The position numbers and the translations under genes are program-made. Positions 12,471 to 55,935 of a DNA stretch of 64,000 nucleotides are shown piece after piece (position 1 is the first letter of the stretch; each line of letters begins with the position of its first letter). Origin of the DNA: Apostichopus japonicus (Eukaryota > Echinodermata > Holothuroidea > Aspidochirotida > Stichopodidae); contig NC_092576.1 in assembly GCF_037975245.1 (NCBI RefSeq), positions 36,856,611 to 36,920,610 of the forward strand. Reading direction: 5' to 3'. The notes under the pieces are model-generated. The model was not told where the DNA came from. It searched no databases and saw only the letters and a program-made list of their open reading frames with translations.

Positions 12471-15400
12471 ATGGCTGACGAATTTTTTAGCGCAATACTC
12501 AAGAGGTGGGAAATTCCAGAGTTATGTGCTACATTTGAAGGTGAGCGTAAAGAAAAAAATCCTCTGCTTGGTGTGTGCATCGAACACTGCGATCTCTACA
12601 TATCAGTGGTATCGAATGATCGTTCGTTCTCTCGGTGGTACATGTTGGCTATACCAGGCATACGTAAAGGCTACTAATACTAATTGTATTTCCAGCATAG
12701 TTGTATTACGTTAGGATAGCTTGTAGTGAAGCGATTGACAGGCGCCACAGGCGCGCCCGCAATTGTGTAACTAGGCCTACGTTACTCACATTGTATTAAC
12801 GTTGCGAACGCCTGTGCAATGCAGATCCTCGTCAACTTACGGTAAGCTCTGCGTATGCACGAGGTCTCTCTAGCCTATATCTTGGCTAGACAAGGTTTCA
12901 TTGTAGCACATTTGCGTTGTAAACCATAAATTGTACTCCATTTTTATGCGGCAAATGACCACATGGACCCTTTATATTAGCTTAAAGTGAGACCTAGCCT
13001 GTCATAACTTATGCCTAATGTTAGACTTACACGTACGTTGTTAATGCTAGTACTAGTAGTACGTACATACAGTAGTATAATTATGGACCCTTCGAAGTTC
13101 GAACACTTAAGCACTAGAATGCTCCAGAATTGTATTTGTTCACACTTCTTTCAAAATGATACTATCGATGGCAGAAGAAACATTCTCGTTAGAAAAAAAG
13201 TCGCTTCATAGGTTTCGTCAAATTGATCCTATTGTATTTGTGCCATGGTGAAATTATGCATTCGTTAGGGGTGTCCGAACTTCGAGGGTTTTTCGAACTT
13301 CGAAGTAGCCTAAATTAGGCCTGGCATTTAATGAGTTCTAGGCTATTATCATATTAGTATAGCATAGAACATCAGCGCTCATAATGTTATAGGCCTATAA
13401 TGCTGTTTGCATACTTTTTCTCTTTCCTACAGGTTGAACAGGACTTCGAATTATTACAAAAACCAACTGCCAACAAATTATACAACAGAGTGGGATATTT
13501 GACGATGGACATATTGTGCTATACAGGCGATCATCCCAACTGGCCAAACTTTTTGCATTTAGAGAAGACGTTAGATGCACTGACTGATGGTAAGCCTAAT
13601 TTATTGTAGTCGTGGCCTGTGAATTAATTGCTAGCTTCACTTAGAGCTTATGCCATGACAATATAGTTTCCCTTTCCAGTATATCTGTAAAGATGGGTCA
13701 ATATTTGGATTAACCTTCAAAATATGTTTTTGGTGATTTGTTACTTTTAATAATCTATCAAAATCAACTGATTTGAATGGACCAAATCAGGTTAATGTCA
13801 AATAATGGCTTCTGAACCTTTCTGAAAACTTTCTCCAAACATTGCACTCAATATGATTAATTGGCTACTATTTTTTTTTGGTAGTCGCGTTCGGGTTTGT
13901 GTGTGGTTGAAGTGATCCAGCCCTGTTATAATATTAACTCAATGACAGTCACTTGGACATGCATCAGTGTTGTTTGTAGGTTCCACATAGGGTTTGAATA
14001 ATTCCTGTTGATTTCTCAACAAGTGAAATGTTTTCTTGGTCAGCAGGAGTAATTACTGAAAACCTCATTATTAGCCTTCATTAATGCTCAAATGAAGCTA
14101 ATATTTGGATTATTTCTACTGTCGATAAGCACAAACTTGAAAATGGCCAATTAACTGAAGCTGGATTCCTTATGCGTATACTTTTCCAATGCTGAGGAAA
14201 AGAAAGAAGCTTGTTGTATTGTGTACTCTTCTCAAAATGTTTTATGAGCAGGAAGATTAAACATGTTAAAACGTCTAGAAATTGATTTTTCCAAAAATCT
14301 TTGGACAATTGTATTTAGATTTCAGTACGACTGTGTCAATGAAAGGTTAGCACATATTTTGGGCTTTTTCATTTTTTTCCTTCAAAGTTTTATAAAATTA
14401 TGGCTTGAAATTAGTGTGTAGGGTAGGTAATTAAGTCTTCTAATACAAATGTGTAGGTCCCCTATGAGTACACATGCCACATTAACTTTCATGTTGGTGT
14501 TATTAATGTGTATGAGCATAAAATTATGGAGCACATTTAGGGCGGTGTGGATCCCTTGAATTGTATCCTCAGTCTTTGAAGTTTTATGTGGTCAGACTAT
14601 AATGTGCCTTATTAATGTTTTTGTCGTTTATTCCTGCAAGCATTCTCATTTCTTGCCTTAATATCTTTTACAGATGAAAAGAAGAACTTAGCTTTCTTTC
14701 TGCTGCCATTCCTTTTTTCGAGGGAGGGCAAAGAAAAGCGGGTCTACTACGGTGACTAGTTGCCTTCAAGCATTCATAGACGATCAGCCAGTAAGCAAAA
14801 TCATTAATTATATTTTAAGTAAAATTCTTTTGGTGGTACACCTTTTGGTTCATACCAGCTCAGCTGAAAGTTTGTTTAACCTCATAAATTTGGTGTGTGC
14901 TTGTTTATAGTGAGCAGAAGAATGCTACTTATTGTGCTAGTGGTCAAAGGTAATTTGAGGTTAACAAGGGCCAAACATTTAAAACCTTGTAAATATGCTA
15001 ACTTAAAGGGTGAAAATTAGATGAATCTCATATGTGATGCATATAGGTTTGCCAAAATGAGTACATGAATCCCATTGATTGTAGTAGAGGTCAGAGGTCA
15101 TTAGAAGCCACCAGGGCAATTTTTTTAATTACACTAGTGATGAAATGGGGGAAGGTTCGTCGGTATGTAAACATAATAAAGAAGTGATCCAGTACTTGAT
15201 AGTGCAAGGGAAAGGTCATTTGACATTAATGGGATGGCGTTACACTTTGAAAACCTTGTCAAGATAACTATGTTGACTTTCTTGACCTGTTTTTTATTGT
15301 AATTACACTGGTCCACAGTATCATAGCATTGTGCAGAAGTCTTAAAATTCTGTCTATCCACCTGTTTTTGTTACATTTCATTTGCAACTCGAGGACTTTA

Positions 15401-15720
15401 TTTTCTTTAATTTGCAGGCGGTGACAAGCGTTAGAGGACTACTGCATGAAAATATCAAAGGATGAGCGACCACAGCCATTCATTCTGTGCTTAGGACAGA
15501 GTAAAGGTTCCCCTCAACATTTTTTGGTGATAATTGAGAGACATCCAATAATGCAGTCATCACTCCTAAAGGCAGTAGACTATTTCTTTTAAAGTCATTA
15601 TGTGTTTGACATTAACTTCCAAACTCAATGCAAGGGGTTTAGAAGTTTTCCATGCTGAGGTATATGAACTTGGTTTTATCAAAAGTCGTTCACTGAGTGC
15701 ATTTGGAGCTTTCGTAGCAA
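12471..15720 (+). pseudogene. Broken multi-exon SAM-like gene carried by the transposon
   Basis: A start at 12471 reads MADEFFSAILKRWEIPEL up to a donor at 12541. A candidate acceptor at 13441 continues as CQQIIQQSGI, which together looks like a SAM-type helical bundle (W-I-x-E-L, then G-x-x-D-x-G). A third coding stretch (about 14673-14782) reads LAFFLLPFLFSREGKEKR and then shifts frame to TSCLQAFIDDQP before a donor. A fourth (about 15463-15650) reads PQPFILCLGQ, SLLKAVDYFF-stop and HYVFDINFQTQCKG. From memory, this order resembles proteins labelled 'SAM domain-containing protein 3-like' that are multicopy in fish and invertebrate genomes. The stop after DYFF and the frameshifts mark a pseudogene. 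The family link is a recollection, not a search result. Confidence 0.45.
15088..15100 (+). other. Perfect AGGTCA direct repeat, spacing 1 (DR1-like)
   Basis: AGGTCA-g-AGGTCA matches the consensus of nuclear-receptor DR1 sites. It lies in an intron-like repeat of the transposon, of a type that also carries ggtca words elsewhere (14940, intron 1 of the receptor gene). It is probably a repeat by-product and not a regulatory site. Confidence 0.3.
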
Positions 15721-17112
15721 ACAGAAGTGTTTAAGGGTCAAAGTGTCTTGGAACAAACTTTTCAAATGGTTTCTCGGTATTAATCTGACATGTTTACATT
15801 TTAAGGTTGCTTTTGTTTCATATATATTTACATATTAAAGGGAAATAGTAACTTTTTGCCTTGGCGAACTGTACCTACAAAAAATCTGTATTTTTTTTAA
15901 TTTTTTTTTTTTTTTGGGGGGGGTAGGGGGTAGACTTCTTATCGATAAAGTGAAAGGTTCAGGCAGGGTTGGTATATCAAACAAACATTCAATTGTTGTG
16001 TTTATCAGATCAGGTGCCAGCAATGTCCCTATGATCGCTTATTATTGTGATCTTGAAGCTGCTTTTATTTCTAGTATGTAGAATCAATGTGGGATTTGTA
16101 ACCATTTGGCTTTTGCTTGAAAAGATGTTTAAATTCTACAGTTCATCAATCATCTAAGCACAATCAAAATGTTAGCAAAATATGCCTTGGCTCCTTCTTA
16201 AAGCAATTGCAGATACAATGGTGTATCAATATTTTTTCGGTTTGTGTGTCCTTGTCTTAAACATAAAATGGTTAGCTTCAATTGACTATATGTTGGAAAT
16301 TATCAGTGATATTATATTCACTTATTAAGACCAGAGTTGCTTGAAAGAGACCAACATTAAGCAGTACATGATTGTGTGTTGCACCTGTACCTTGTGTAGT
16401 TTATGTCAACATACAGGAGGTCTTCTGTGGTCAACACATTTCAAGAACTGAAAATAGTAAACAATGGCAAAATATGGATAGCTAATATTTTCAGCTTTAA
16501 TAATGTTGATATGTGTTTATCCCCATTGTGAGTTTATGAAATTATTGCTTTGGATGGAAGTCACAGATCATTTAACTAGGTAAATATAGGTCAAGCACTG
16601 AATGCTGTGAGAATTCATACCGGAGGAACAATCTGAAGTCGGCAAAGACCAGAAAAAATAAAAGTATGAAAACATTTATTACTTGTTTGTTCTTCATCAT
16701 TCTCAGTTTAAGCTTTATAACCTATTAAATAAACCCAGTTGTATGAAAAATGCTACAATCCAATGTTGGTATTGTGTTAGTTAACCAACCACTATTATTT
16801 TTAACTAGCTGTTGGGCAAGAATCATTGGGTAAAGAAAAATCCATTGGTAAAATGTTTTACACAACCATTGGGCAATCGGTGACCAACATTGTTGGATAA
16901 AGGCGTTGGGCAAAGGTGTTGGGCAAAGGTGTTGGGTTTTTATTTAACCGTTTGCTGGGCAAAATCATTAACCAACTTGGGCACTTTTTGCCCAATATCA
17001 ACCAGGAAGCATACGGACCCAACGGATGTGAAAATAATTGCCCAGGTTGGGCAATGATTTGCCCAACAATTTTAAGAGTGTACGGGAACATAACCCCTGG
17101 TCTGTATCTCTT

Positions 17113-17819
17113 CGCACGCCTCCTTACAGGGTTTGGGAGCGTACCTGAACATGCTTACATTAGCAGGGGAGTGGGAGCCCGCCTGGCGATGCGTAAAAAT
17201 CAATGCGCTCGAGATGGAGGCACTAGCCCGAGCCCTCCGACACTTCAAGCGACATCTCCGGGTCAACGCCGTGACCCCATTCTGTGACAGCACGGCGGTG
17301 GTGGCCTATGTAAATCTTCAGTATAATCGGCAGTATGGGACGAAGTTCCGATTGCTTTGCGCGGCAACATGGAACCTACTCCTGTGGTGTCAGGGCAGAA
17401 TTATATCCCTACGTGCCTCGGACATCGCGGGGAGGGAGAACCTGACTGCCGATGCCCTTTCGAGTGGAGTCCAGACCAAAACGGAGTGGTCCCTACGGGG
17501 GACAACGTGCCGTAGCTTATTCCGCCTGCTCGGAACCCAAATATTGATCTGTTTACGGCGGCAGACAACGCGAAGCTCCCGGTATTCTGCATTCGGACCT
17601 TCCACTCCAGATGGGGCGTCGAACGCCTTGATAGATTGGGAGGGGATTGAGGCCCTCTCCAACATCCCCTCCCTCCCCCTCATCTGCCTGATACACAAAG
17701 TCCTACTCACACTGTCCCGGAAAAGGCGCATACTTATCACGACCTATTGGCGGAGGAGGGCGTGGTTTACACTTCTATTGAGTCTCCTCGCAGGAACGAC
17801 GCGCAGTCTCCCGGACTAA
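17113..17819 (+). pseudogene. DIRS RNase H and downstream region, interrupted
   Basis: The reading HASLQGLGAYLN (about 17112-17147), GEWEPAWRCVKINALEMEAL and FCDSTAVVAYVN matches the RNase H of DIRS/Ngaro-type elements. The family pattern is TDAS-GWGA, HIN-LE-A, DN-TVV-Y. ASDIAGRENLTADALS at about 17416-17464 is the IPG-N-AD-LS motif. The frame 17133-17819 is open for 228 codons but loses RNase H character after about 17500, and the part before it is cut off by the transposon. The first catalytic position reads H where the family has D. It follows the RT of the same element and precedes the recombinase. Confidence 0.8.
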
Positions 17820-17929
17820 CTACACCAAGTGTGCCTGGGCCGGTTCCCAGTCAGTCTGCCTCACCCGCGATCACTGGGCCTGACTGCGTGGCCGTAATCC
17901 GGTCTCATCTCAGAGCGGGCGATTTTTCT

Positions 17930-18760
17930 CAGGCCTCTGCCGCCTTAGCATTATCAGCCAGACGACAGTCCACCGTCAAGACTTGTGATTCCTGACTGGC
18001 ACGATTCTGCCCCTCCAGCACAACTAGCGGACTTTGTTATGCTTCTCTTCAACGAAGGGAAGCAGCCAAGCACAATTCAAAATTACAGGTCAGCCATTGC
18101 GGCGATCCACTCGGGATTCGCAGACGGCTCCTCGGTGGGCACCTGCCCACAGCTATCGGCCTTAACCAGAGGTATGGCCAACACATGCTTACAGCGGCTT
18201 GGAGCATGAAGGGTGTGCTCCACAACCTAGCCCTCCCACAATTTGAGCCAATTGTTACGACCCCCTCAAGAAACTCATCATCAAGACACTGTTCTCGGTA
18301 GCGGCCGCTTCAGCAATGAAGAGGAGTTGTTTACACGCCCTATCCATGGCGGAAGGGCATATCCGCTTCGACAACCAAGGCATACGCCTGGTTCCGGACC
18401 ACAGGTTTCTTCCAAGAACCAAACGCTCTCACCTTCACAACAGGGAACACCTGCCTCCCCCAATTTATCCTTGTCCTCTGAACCTTACAGGCCCTCTTCG
18501 TCTTACTTAACAGCCCTCACTCGGATGCCTCCAAAGACACTATCAGCAAGTTACTGGTGCAGGTGATCCGGCTTCACGCGAAGGCGGATCGACCCGTCCA
18601 GGCCATGACATCAAAAGTCATATTTGCCGGTGTCCCGGTGGAATATATCTTCCGGCCCTCTGCATGATATTCCTCTTTGACATTCGTCGCGTCGTACCTA
18701 ACGGACAATGTCGCCTCAGATCGGCCTTTGGTCGCGCGGTGTTGGGCGTTCCTTCAGGTA
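17930..18760 (+). pseudogene. DIRS tyrosine recombinase, copy I
   Basis: The core-binding part reads ARRQSTVKTCDS and then, in another frame from 17985, FNEGKQPSTIQNYRSAIAAI and GTCPQLSALTRGMA. The catalytic half follows as LIIKTLFSVAAASAMKR and LHALSMAEGH (about 18262-18350), LHAKADRPVQAMTSK (18572-18616) and FAGVPVEYIF followed by LTFVASYL (to about 18705). Frames change several times and a stop occurs at 18665. DIRS elements use such a recombinase for integration where other retroelements use an integrase. This copy is dead. Confidence 0.8.
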
Positions 18761-18870
18761 CGTCCCCCCCCCCCCGTTGGGCCTCCCGCCGACATAGCAG
18801 TGCCACTCTGTGTGTTAGTGCAATAAATACTCCAAAACTTACTGGTTTGGGCATAAACGAACGAATAAAA

Positions 18871-18916
18871 CTTACCTGTCTCTAACATCTCCCACGTCTA
18901 CTCGCGTGCCCTACAC
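18871..18916 (+). repeat. Internal terminal-like repeat, left type
   Basis: The stretch starting ttacctgtct and running to ccctacac resembles the left terminal repeat at 10354-10400 in the same orientation. It falls between the two recombinase copies, so it may mark the start of a second element. Confidence 0.45.
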
Positions 18917-19089
18917 AACGCTTACGGCAGGTCGACTGATCGCAGTCTCGACAAATTGATTTTGACCAGTCAGTTCGGGGGCCTATCTACTTGTTTAACA
19001 CTTCCATCCAGTGCCTCTCTCCACAGCATAAAAGGCCAGGACATACCGGAAATACCGGATATATTGGACAGACATACCAGATATATCCA

Positions 19090-20053
19090 CCCGGACATAC
19101 CAGACGTTCCAGACATCAATCATACAACGCCATCTACGACTTCTACCAGACTTCCAGGTGGCAATCGTGGGCCTCATACGTGCATTTCTGTTCGTATGAA
19201 TTTTGTCACCCCTGTATTGTTTGCCAACCTGCCAGCTACTGACACTTTGGCGTGGATTGTTCTCGCTTCTTTCCGGGTTGGGATCTCCCATCCTCCGCCA
19301 CCCGTACCACTGCGGTCCTCGGGCCACATCAGCATGGGTAAATCACGAAGGAGGAGATAGTGAGAGGTCACCGGGCGCATAGCTTTAATGATACCAGTAG
19401 CGTCTTGATAGAATAGGAAAGTGCGTTAGTGTAGTAGGAGACAGGTAATTATCGACGTTAGTAAATATCCAAACCAGGGATTTCCTGGGTACATGTCTGA
19501 CATACCTTTAAACCGATGGCGTCAGCTTCTCTTCGCCACCTGATATACAAAACCGTATTCTTGGTAGCAGCAGCATCAGCCAGGAGAATAAGTCGCTTTC
19601 ATGCCCTCTCCGTGGCAGAGGGGCATGTCCATTTCGGCAACCACGGTGGTCGCATGATCCCAGAGCCAGCGTTCCTGCCAAAGAACCATACGCTGAGCTT
19701 TGTACTGGGAAACTTCTTCATCCCAAGGAACTCCCACTTTTCTTCAGTCAGAGAGGAAAAACTGTGGTGTCCGGTTGGAGTTGGATCGACTGAACCAAGA
19801 CACTCCGTACCTCACCGAGACTGTTCATTATCTCGTTCCCGCCTTACACACCTGCTTTCAGAGAAACGATCTCCAGATGGATTGGACAGCTGATCCAGCC
19901 TCATACCCCGGCAGAGGAGAGGGTAAGGGCGCACAACCTCAGAGGACAGGCGTCCTCCGAGGCTCAGTTCTCAGGGGTCCCCTGGAGGATATTATGAAAG
20001 CGGTAGCATGGAAGTCACCATCGACTTTTGTATCTGCATGTCTGACCGTTTAG
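19090..20053 (+). pseudogene. DIRS tyrosine recombinase, copy II
   Basis: The catalytic half reads LRHLIYKTVFLVAAASARR and FHALSVAEGHVHFGNHGGR (from about 19528). It is parallel to copy I (LIIKTLFSVAAASAMKR, LHALSMAEGHIRFDNQGIR). It ends with EDIMKAVAWKSPSTFVSACL, the region that carries the catalytic tyrosine in this family. Here the residue order is AWKSPSTF and a Tyr is not obvious. A possible core-binding fragment (SRWQSWASYVHFC, about 19148-19186) lies upstream, separated by a terminal-like repeat at about 19420. Two frames are needed, so it is broken. It is a distinct relative of copy I, not an exact duplicate. Confidence 0.7.
19420..19485 (+). repeat. Internal terminal-like repeat, right type
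   Basis: Contains gtgtagtaggagacagg, a tatcg...ttagtaaat block and ccaaaccag. These match the right end of the cluster (20061-20145: gtggagtgggagacagg, tatcg...gttaat, ccaaaccag) in order and orientation. It is evidence for merged or nested DIRS copies. Confidence 0.5.
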
Positions 20054-20060
20054 GCGAGCG

Positions 20061-20105
20061 GTGTAGGGTAGATGGGGGAAATGCAGATGTGGAGTGGGAG
20101 ACAGG
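20061..20105 (+). repeat. Right inverted terminal repeat of the DIRS-like cluster
   Basis: Its reverse complement matches 10354-10400 over about 45 bp with a few differences. It lies directly after the end of recombinase copy II, as expected for a DIRS element. Confidence 0.75.
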
Positions 20106-20145
20106 CTGGTATCGTTGCTCGTTAATCCCCAAACCAGTAAGTTAG

Positions 20146-22665
20146 GAACTTTGAATAGGGAGAAAACAATCACAAAATGCTCCCTACAGATGTAGAAATT
20201 TCACTAACAAGGATACATACTAAACAGGATGTATACGTAGCATATGCATTGAACCCGTTAAAATAATGCGCGTTTCGACATTAAAAATTTAATTCGAAAA
20301 GAACTTGGAAGTGACTGGAAATTGAATATCTATGGCCTTTTTATCTATAATATCGTCAGTACGATTACATATTTGGGAATCTCTTCTGTATATTTATTCT
20401 GATAATATCTCCTATGTTGTCCTCAACCACCCCCCCCCCCCCCTCCGCCTCAAGAAATATGACTTAATAATAAATCGATACAATCATTAGAATATAAATA
20501 ATCATAAATGATGTAAACTAAAGTGAAGAAGATTCATTCAAAATGCAATTTGATGATATACATCTTTTATCATCACGATATTTATAAATTGTAGCAGAAC
20601 TTTGACCGCATCATTTTAATAAAATCGATGTTTGGGAGGTAAGGAATAAAATGAGACCACGAAATGCCAGATAATATATACAGGGGAAGTCCAGTCATTT
20701 TAGTCATGTCCCCTTGTCAGAGCAAAAGCATACTTTTCTTTACCAAAATTTACTTTATTTTGAAGTTAAACTATGTTTAATTTATACTGATCTTTTCATT
20801 TGCTTGATATTTACAGTTGGGGTAAAAGGGAAAAGTTGCAACCAAAATAACAAACACCGGTTAAAAAATGAAGAAATGAAGAGCTTGTACCTACTAAGAG
20901 TCGTTCATGATTCTCTATTTTTGATAAGCAAACTTTCTTAAGCAAACTGGAGGGATAAATAACGAACGAAAGATTCGGTAAACTATAATATAAGAACACC
21001 CTGTCGTTATATCCGTATGTTATAAACGGTCATGTATGAACTTTAAGAGACCGCTACTACGGAGAACCACATCAACACTATTGAACCACATGTACACTAG
21101 TGTTCTCATCTCATTCAGCTATGCAGCCCTTAGGCCTACTTGGTACTGACCATAAATAAATGTTTCTTGCTGGAAGTGTCAATCAAACGCCTCAGTAGCT
21201 TGCCTTGATTAATATAACAACTACCACAATACTGTAGACTTATATCACGATGGGTGGATAGGAACGGTGCAGACACACTGTGAGTGTTATTGATGCTTTC
21301 TTGCAATGTTGTATACATCAGAGATGTAGCCAAAACTTTGAATGTGGGCAGTTTTGCCCCAAAATGCTCCCAATTTGCAGGAAACAAGAGTACTTTATTT
21401 CCTGCTTTTAGTTCAATTTTATTTTCGGGGTACTTCGGGGCTCCCACTGACCCCACCCCCTCCCCACCTCATTCCCTCGCTGCGTCCCTAATCAGAGCTA
21501 TCAGTATGATATCAAATCGACTCCAGTGAATCGTTATGAATTTAAAACGTGCTATATTGTATCATATTACTATAGTTAAGCATTGTCACCGTGATTCAAA
21601 TTATTAGATAAGATTGTGTGCGGTGAGCAGTGCTATTGTAGAGCTTTCGAAATGTGAACATTGGTCAAACAATAGCATTCCTGTTGACCAATGAGCAATT
21701 CTTGTTAAGAGAAGCAACTTCGTTGACGTTATGCATCGGTTGTGATTATTGCAGTAATTTGACGAGGAATTTGAGATACAAATGATTTTAACTTCGTGTC
21801 ATAATAGCTTGGTTTACCCAAACTGATTTGCTCATTTCAAACTCATGTCATACCCTACATGGAATCCAATAAGTCATCTCAAAATCAACCCACAATAATT
21901 AACCCACTTTAAGCCCACAAACAACCCACACTTGACAAAAGCGGTATTGTCAAAAGTAGGTCACGTACCAATGTCCGCACATAATACAAACACCCCAAGG
22001 GCCCAAAATAGGTATTCCATGGCCAGTTCACATCCACGTTAACCCCACTTTCTCTACGTAAAACCCATATTGTCCAACAAAGTTGTGATGACTGGACATA
22101 AATAGTATATTCCAATGAATACCAAAGATAAAGGTTTAAATGTGTCAAATGACGTCATTTTACTATTTCTTTAGCCCACCGTAATACATACGTATTTTTG
22201 TACCTTAACAACCTAATTCGACTATGGGAAATTTCAATCTGCCTGCTTGGCTTTAAAGAACTCGTCAGACTCGTTATGAAACGTATTTAACTGCAAGATA
22301 ACCAGATTCTCATCTGTATCTCAGTAGTAGAAACTTGTTAGGGTTTTAAGCCGTTACCCAGTTATTGCTAGGCCATGTTAAAAGCTTGACAGTTTGCTTT
22401 CCCCTTTCTCTTCGCTTTCCGTTTCACTCTTTCAGAACAAACAAAATATTAGTATAACAGCTTTACTGTGGTAGCTGTAAAATATGTTACCATGTTCGTT
22501 CTACAGCCCAGCTATAAAGAAAAGCCATTTTCTACTGGTACCTCTATGAGAATCAGTAGACAAGGTGAACAACGACGTAGCGACTGGCCTATCGCTATAA
22601 CCAGTACCCTTGAAGTTGTACTTTTTATTTACCGTCACCGTTACGTGCGATCATTCTATTTTTAG
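20146..22665. other. Intergenic, presumed upstream region of the receptor gene
   Basis: No coding region recognised. There is a C-run at about 20430-20445 and a C-rich patch near 21455-21475. A tttttag/att junction just before 22666 could be a splice acceptor, which would put further 5' UTR exons in this interval. No convincing TATA box can be assigned. Confidence 0.45.
22150..22157. promoter_or_regulatory. CRE-like palindrome TGACGTCA
   Basis: A full CREB/ATF consensus palindrome 536 bp before the receptor start codon. A single 8-bp site is weak evidence. The same word also occurs five times in the satellite at 56.9-58.1 kb. Confidence 0.2.
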
Positions 22666-22685
22666 ATTCTTACGTATGAGAAGAC

Positions 22686-54284
<31,599 letters not shown>

Positions 54285-54684
54285 ATGAATTTAGCAAGCA
54301 CGTGTTTCTGATGACAACCAGTTATGATCCTACTGTATCAGAAAATGCTCGCAGTCTCAGGAGATACACATGAATCATGATGTCATCAATAAGTGATGAT
54401 ACCTGACCCGTCCTACCTATCTTCTCTTGAGCATGCATGCCCTACCTTACCCCCTCGCTACCGTGATCGAATTTCTGACCATTTTGATTTACTTACAATT
54501 TACCTCTTATTAAAATTGGTTTAAGTTTTATGCTACTGTCATCGTACTATGGGTAGTTTTTCTCTGATGGTATACTCTCGCTTGCATGGTTGCTAGACGT
54601 GTATGGGAAGAGGGTACTATTTTTCATTTGATTTTCTTTCTGTTTTGTCTAAATGAAAAGTAATTACAGTAGAACAATACCCCC
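54285..54684 (+). other. Predicted 3' UTR of the receptor gene
   Basis: Non-coding sequence between the stop codon and the polyadenylation signal. No further module exon is seen. Confidence 0.55.
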
Positions 54685-54690
54685 AATAAA
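54685..54690 (+). terminator. Polyadenylation signal AATAAA
   Basis: Canonical hexamer 400 bp after the stop, followed directly by a genomic A-tract. It is the first full AATAAA noted in the 3' UTR. Confidence 0.6.
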
Positions 54691-54831
54691 AAAAAAAAAA
54701 AAACAAGTTTAGAAAGATAACTGTTTAGTGTGTTAGTGGTGTAAGAGTTATTATATACCTCTCAATTCATCTTAAACTGCCTGCCCGAAAATTACATAGA
54801 ACAAACTGGGAGGGTGCGGGAATTTGGATCG

Positions 54832-54846
54832 ATATATATATATGTG

Positions 54847-54944
<98 letters not shown>
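54832..54944. repeat. Compound (TA)n(TG)n microsatellite
   Basis: About 90 bp of TA, with a small interruption near 54843, then (TG) from about 54921. Confidence 0.95.
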
Positions 54945-55325
54945 ACGTGTGTCACAACAGTGGTCATCGTCCTCGTTAGTTTTTTTTCACTTTTATCACC
55001 ATCGCTGTTTTCATGTATTGTGTAGATATTTCTTTAAATTTCCTGTTTATGGGAGTGCTTTATCTATATATATTTTTCATTAAAATCTCCATAATCGTTT
55101 TTAACTAACTACATAGATTTTATGCTGATATTTCAAATTTTATCATTGTGTTAAAAAATTATTGTCTGATATTACTTCATCGGTATTTCTTCCTCTACCG
55201 ATTATAAAGAATGAAACATTAATGTCAGAATGACGTGCTTAGCAATTAGTTACACTCGAAAAGAGAAAACACATGTGTGACAACAAAATCAACATTTTTA
55301 TGAAATTGTACTTGATGGAGTAAGT

Positions 55326-55600
55326 ACAAAGAAAATGGAATATAGATGAGTTTGGCTGCCTTGGTTTTGAGATTTCACATTGTGACACAGGCATAGTTTG
55401 AAAGAAGGTTTATGTAACACTGTAGATAAAGTTAAAGTTCGTGGTATTATTATTTCCAATGTGTAACTGTTGATGTCACATAAGTACAAACACCAACCAT
55501 CACGAAATTGGGAATCTTAAAAGAAAGAACTCTCTCATTTAACAGTCTTTATGGATTCTACCTTTGTGGCAATTATTTTTGCGATATATGTTTTCATATA
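55326..55600 (+). repeat. Tandem duplication, first copy
   Basis: Begins aaagaaaatggaatatagatg and matches 55638-55935 along its length. Both contain gattcacattgtgaca-like and ctctctcatt..aacagtctttatgga blocks. The period is about 315 bp. No coding is recognised. Confidence 0.75.
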
Positions 55601-55637
55601 AAATATAGTAATTTGAGAACGATAATCAATGTAATAA

Positions 55638-55935
55638 CAAAGAAAATGGAATCTAGATGAGTTTGGCTCACTCAGTTTTGAGATTTCACATTGTGACATA
55701 GGTATAGTTTAAAAGAAGGTTACGTAACACTGTAGATACAGTTAAAGTTCGTGGTAGTGGTAGAGAGACGTAGGCTTTCAGGTTTCCAATGTGTAATTGA
55801 ACTTGTTTCAGCAGTGGTGTGGGTGTCAAATAAGTACAAACACCACCAACATGGCACCAGGAATATTGAAGAATGAACTCTCTCATTAACAGTCTTTATG
55901 GAGTTTACATCTGTGGCAATTACTTTAGCGATTTC
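55638..55935 (+). repeat. Tandem duplication, second copy
   Basis: Direct repeat of 55326-55600, with about 35 extra bp in the middle (gtggtagagagacgtaggc region). Confidence 0.75.

Larger units (their letters stand above)
12183..17080 (+). mobile_element. CACTA/EnSpm-like DNA transposon inserted in the DIRS element
   Basis: Ends are inverted: CACTCTAAAAACTGTTGGGC at 12183 and, reverse-complemented from 17080, CACTCTTAAAATTGTTGGGC. Both are flanked by TA (12181-12182 and 17081-17082), consistent with a 2-bp target duplication. Subterminal zones on both sides are packed with short direct and inverted copies of ttgggcaa/ttgcccaa (12198-12370 and about 16800-17065), a CACTA habit. Removing the block rejoins RT and RNase H of the host DIRS element, which confirms the borders. 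No transposase is recognisable, so this is a non-autonomous or decayed copy. The superfamily call rests on termini and TSD length only. Confidence 0.7.
10354..20105 (+). mobile_element. DIRS-like tyrosine-recombinase retroelement cluster, decayed and nested
   Basis: The block is bounded by inverted repeats at 10354-10400 and 20061-20105 and is GC-richer than its surroundings. In order it holds an unassigned 5' part, a reverse transcriptase (about 11370-12180), RNase H (about 17113-17500) and a tyrosine recombinase (about 17930-18760). A second, related recombinase follows (about 19090-20053). RT, RNase H and YR together with inverted termini define DIRS-type elements. A DNA transposon at 12183-17080 separates RT from RNase H. 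Two recombinases and extra internal terminal-like repeats show that at least two elements are merged here. All frames are broken. Confidence 0.8.
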
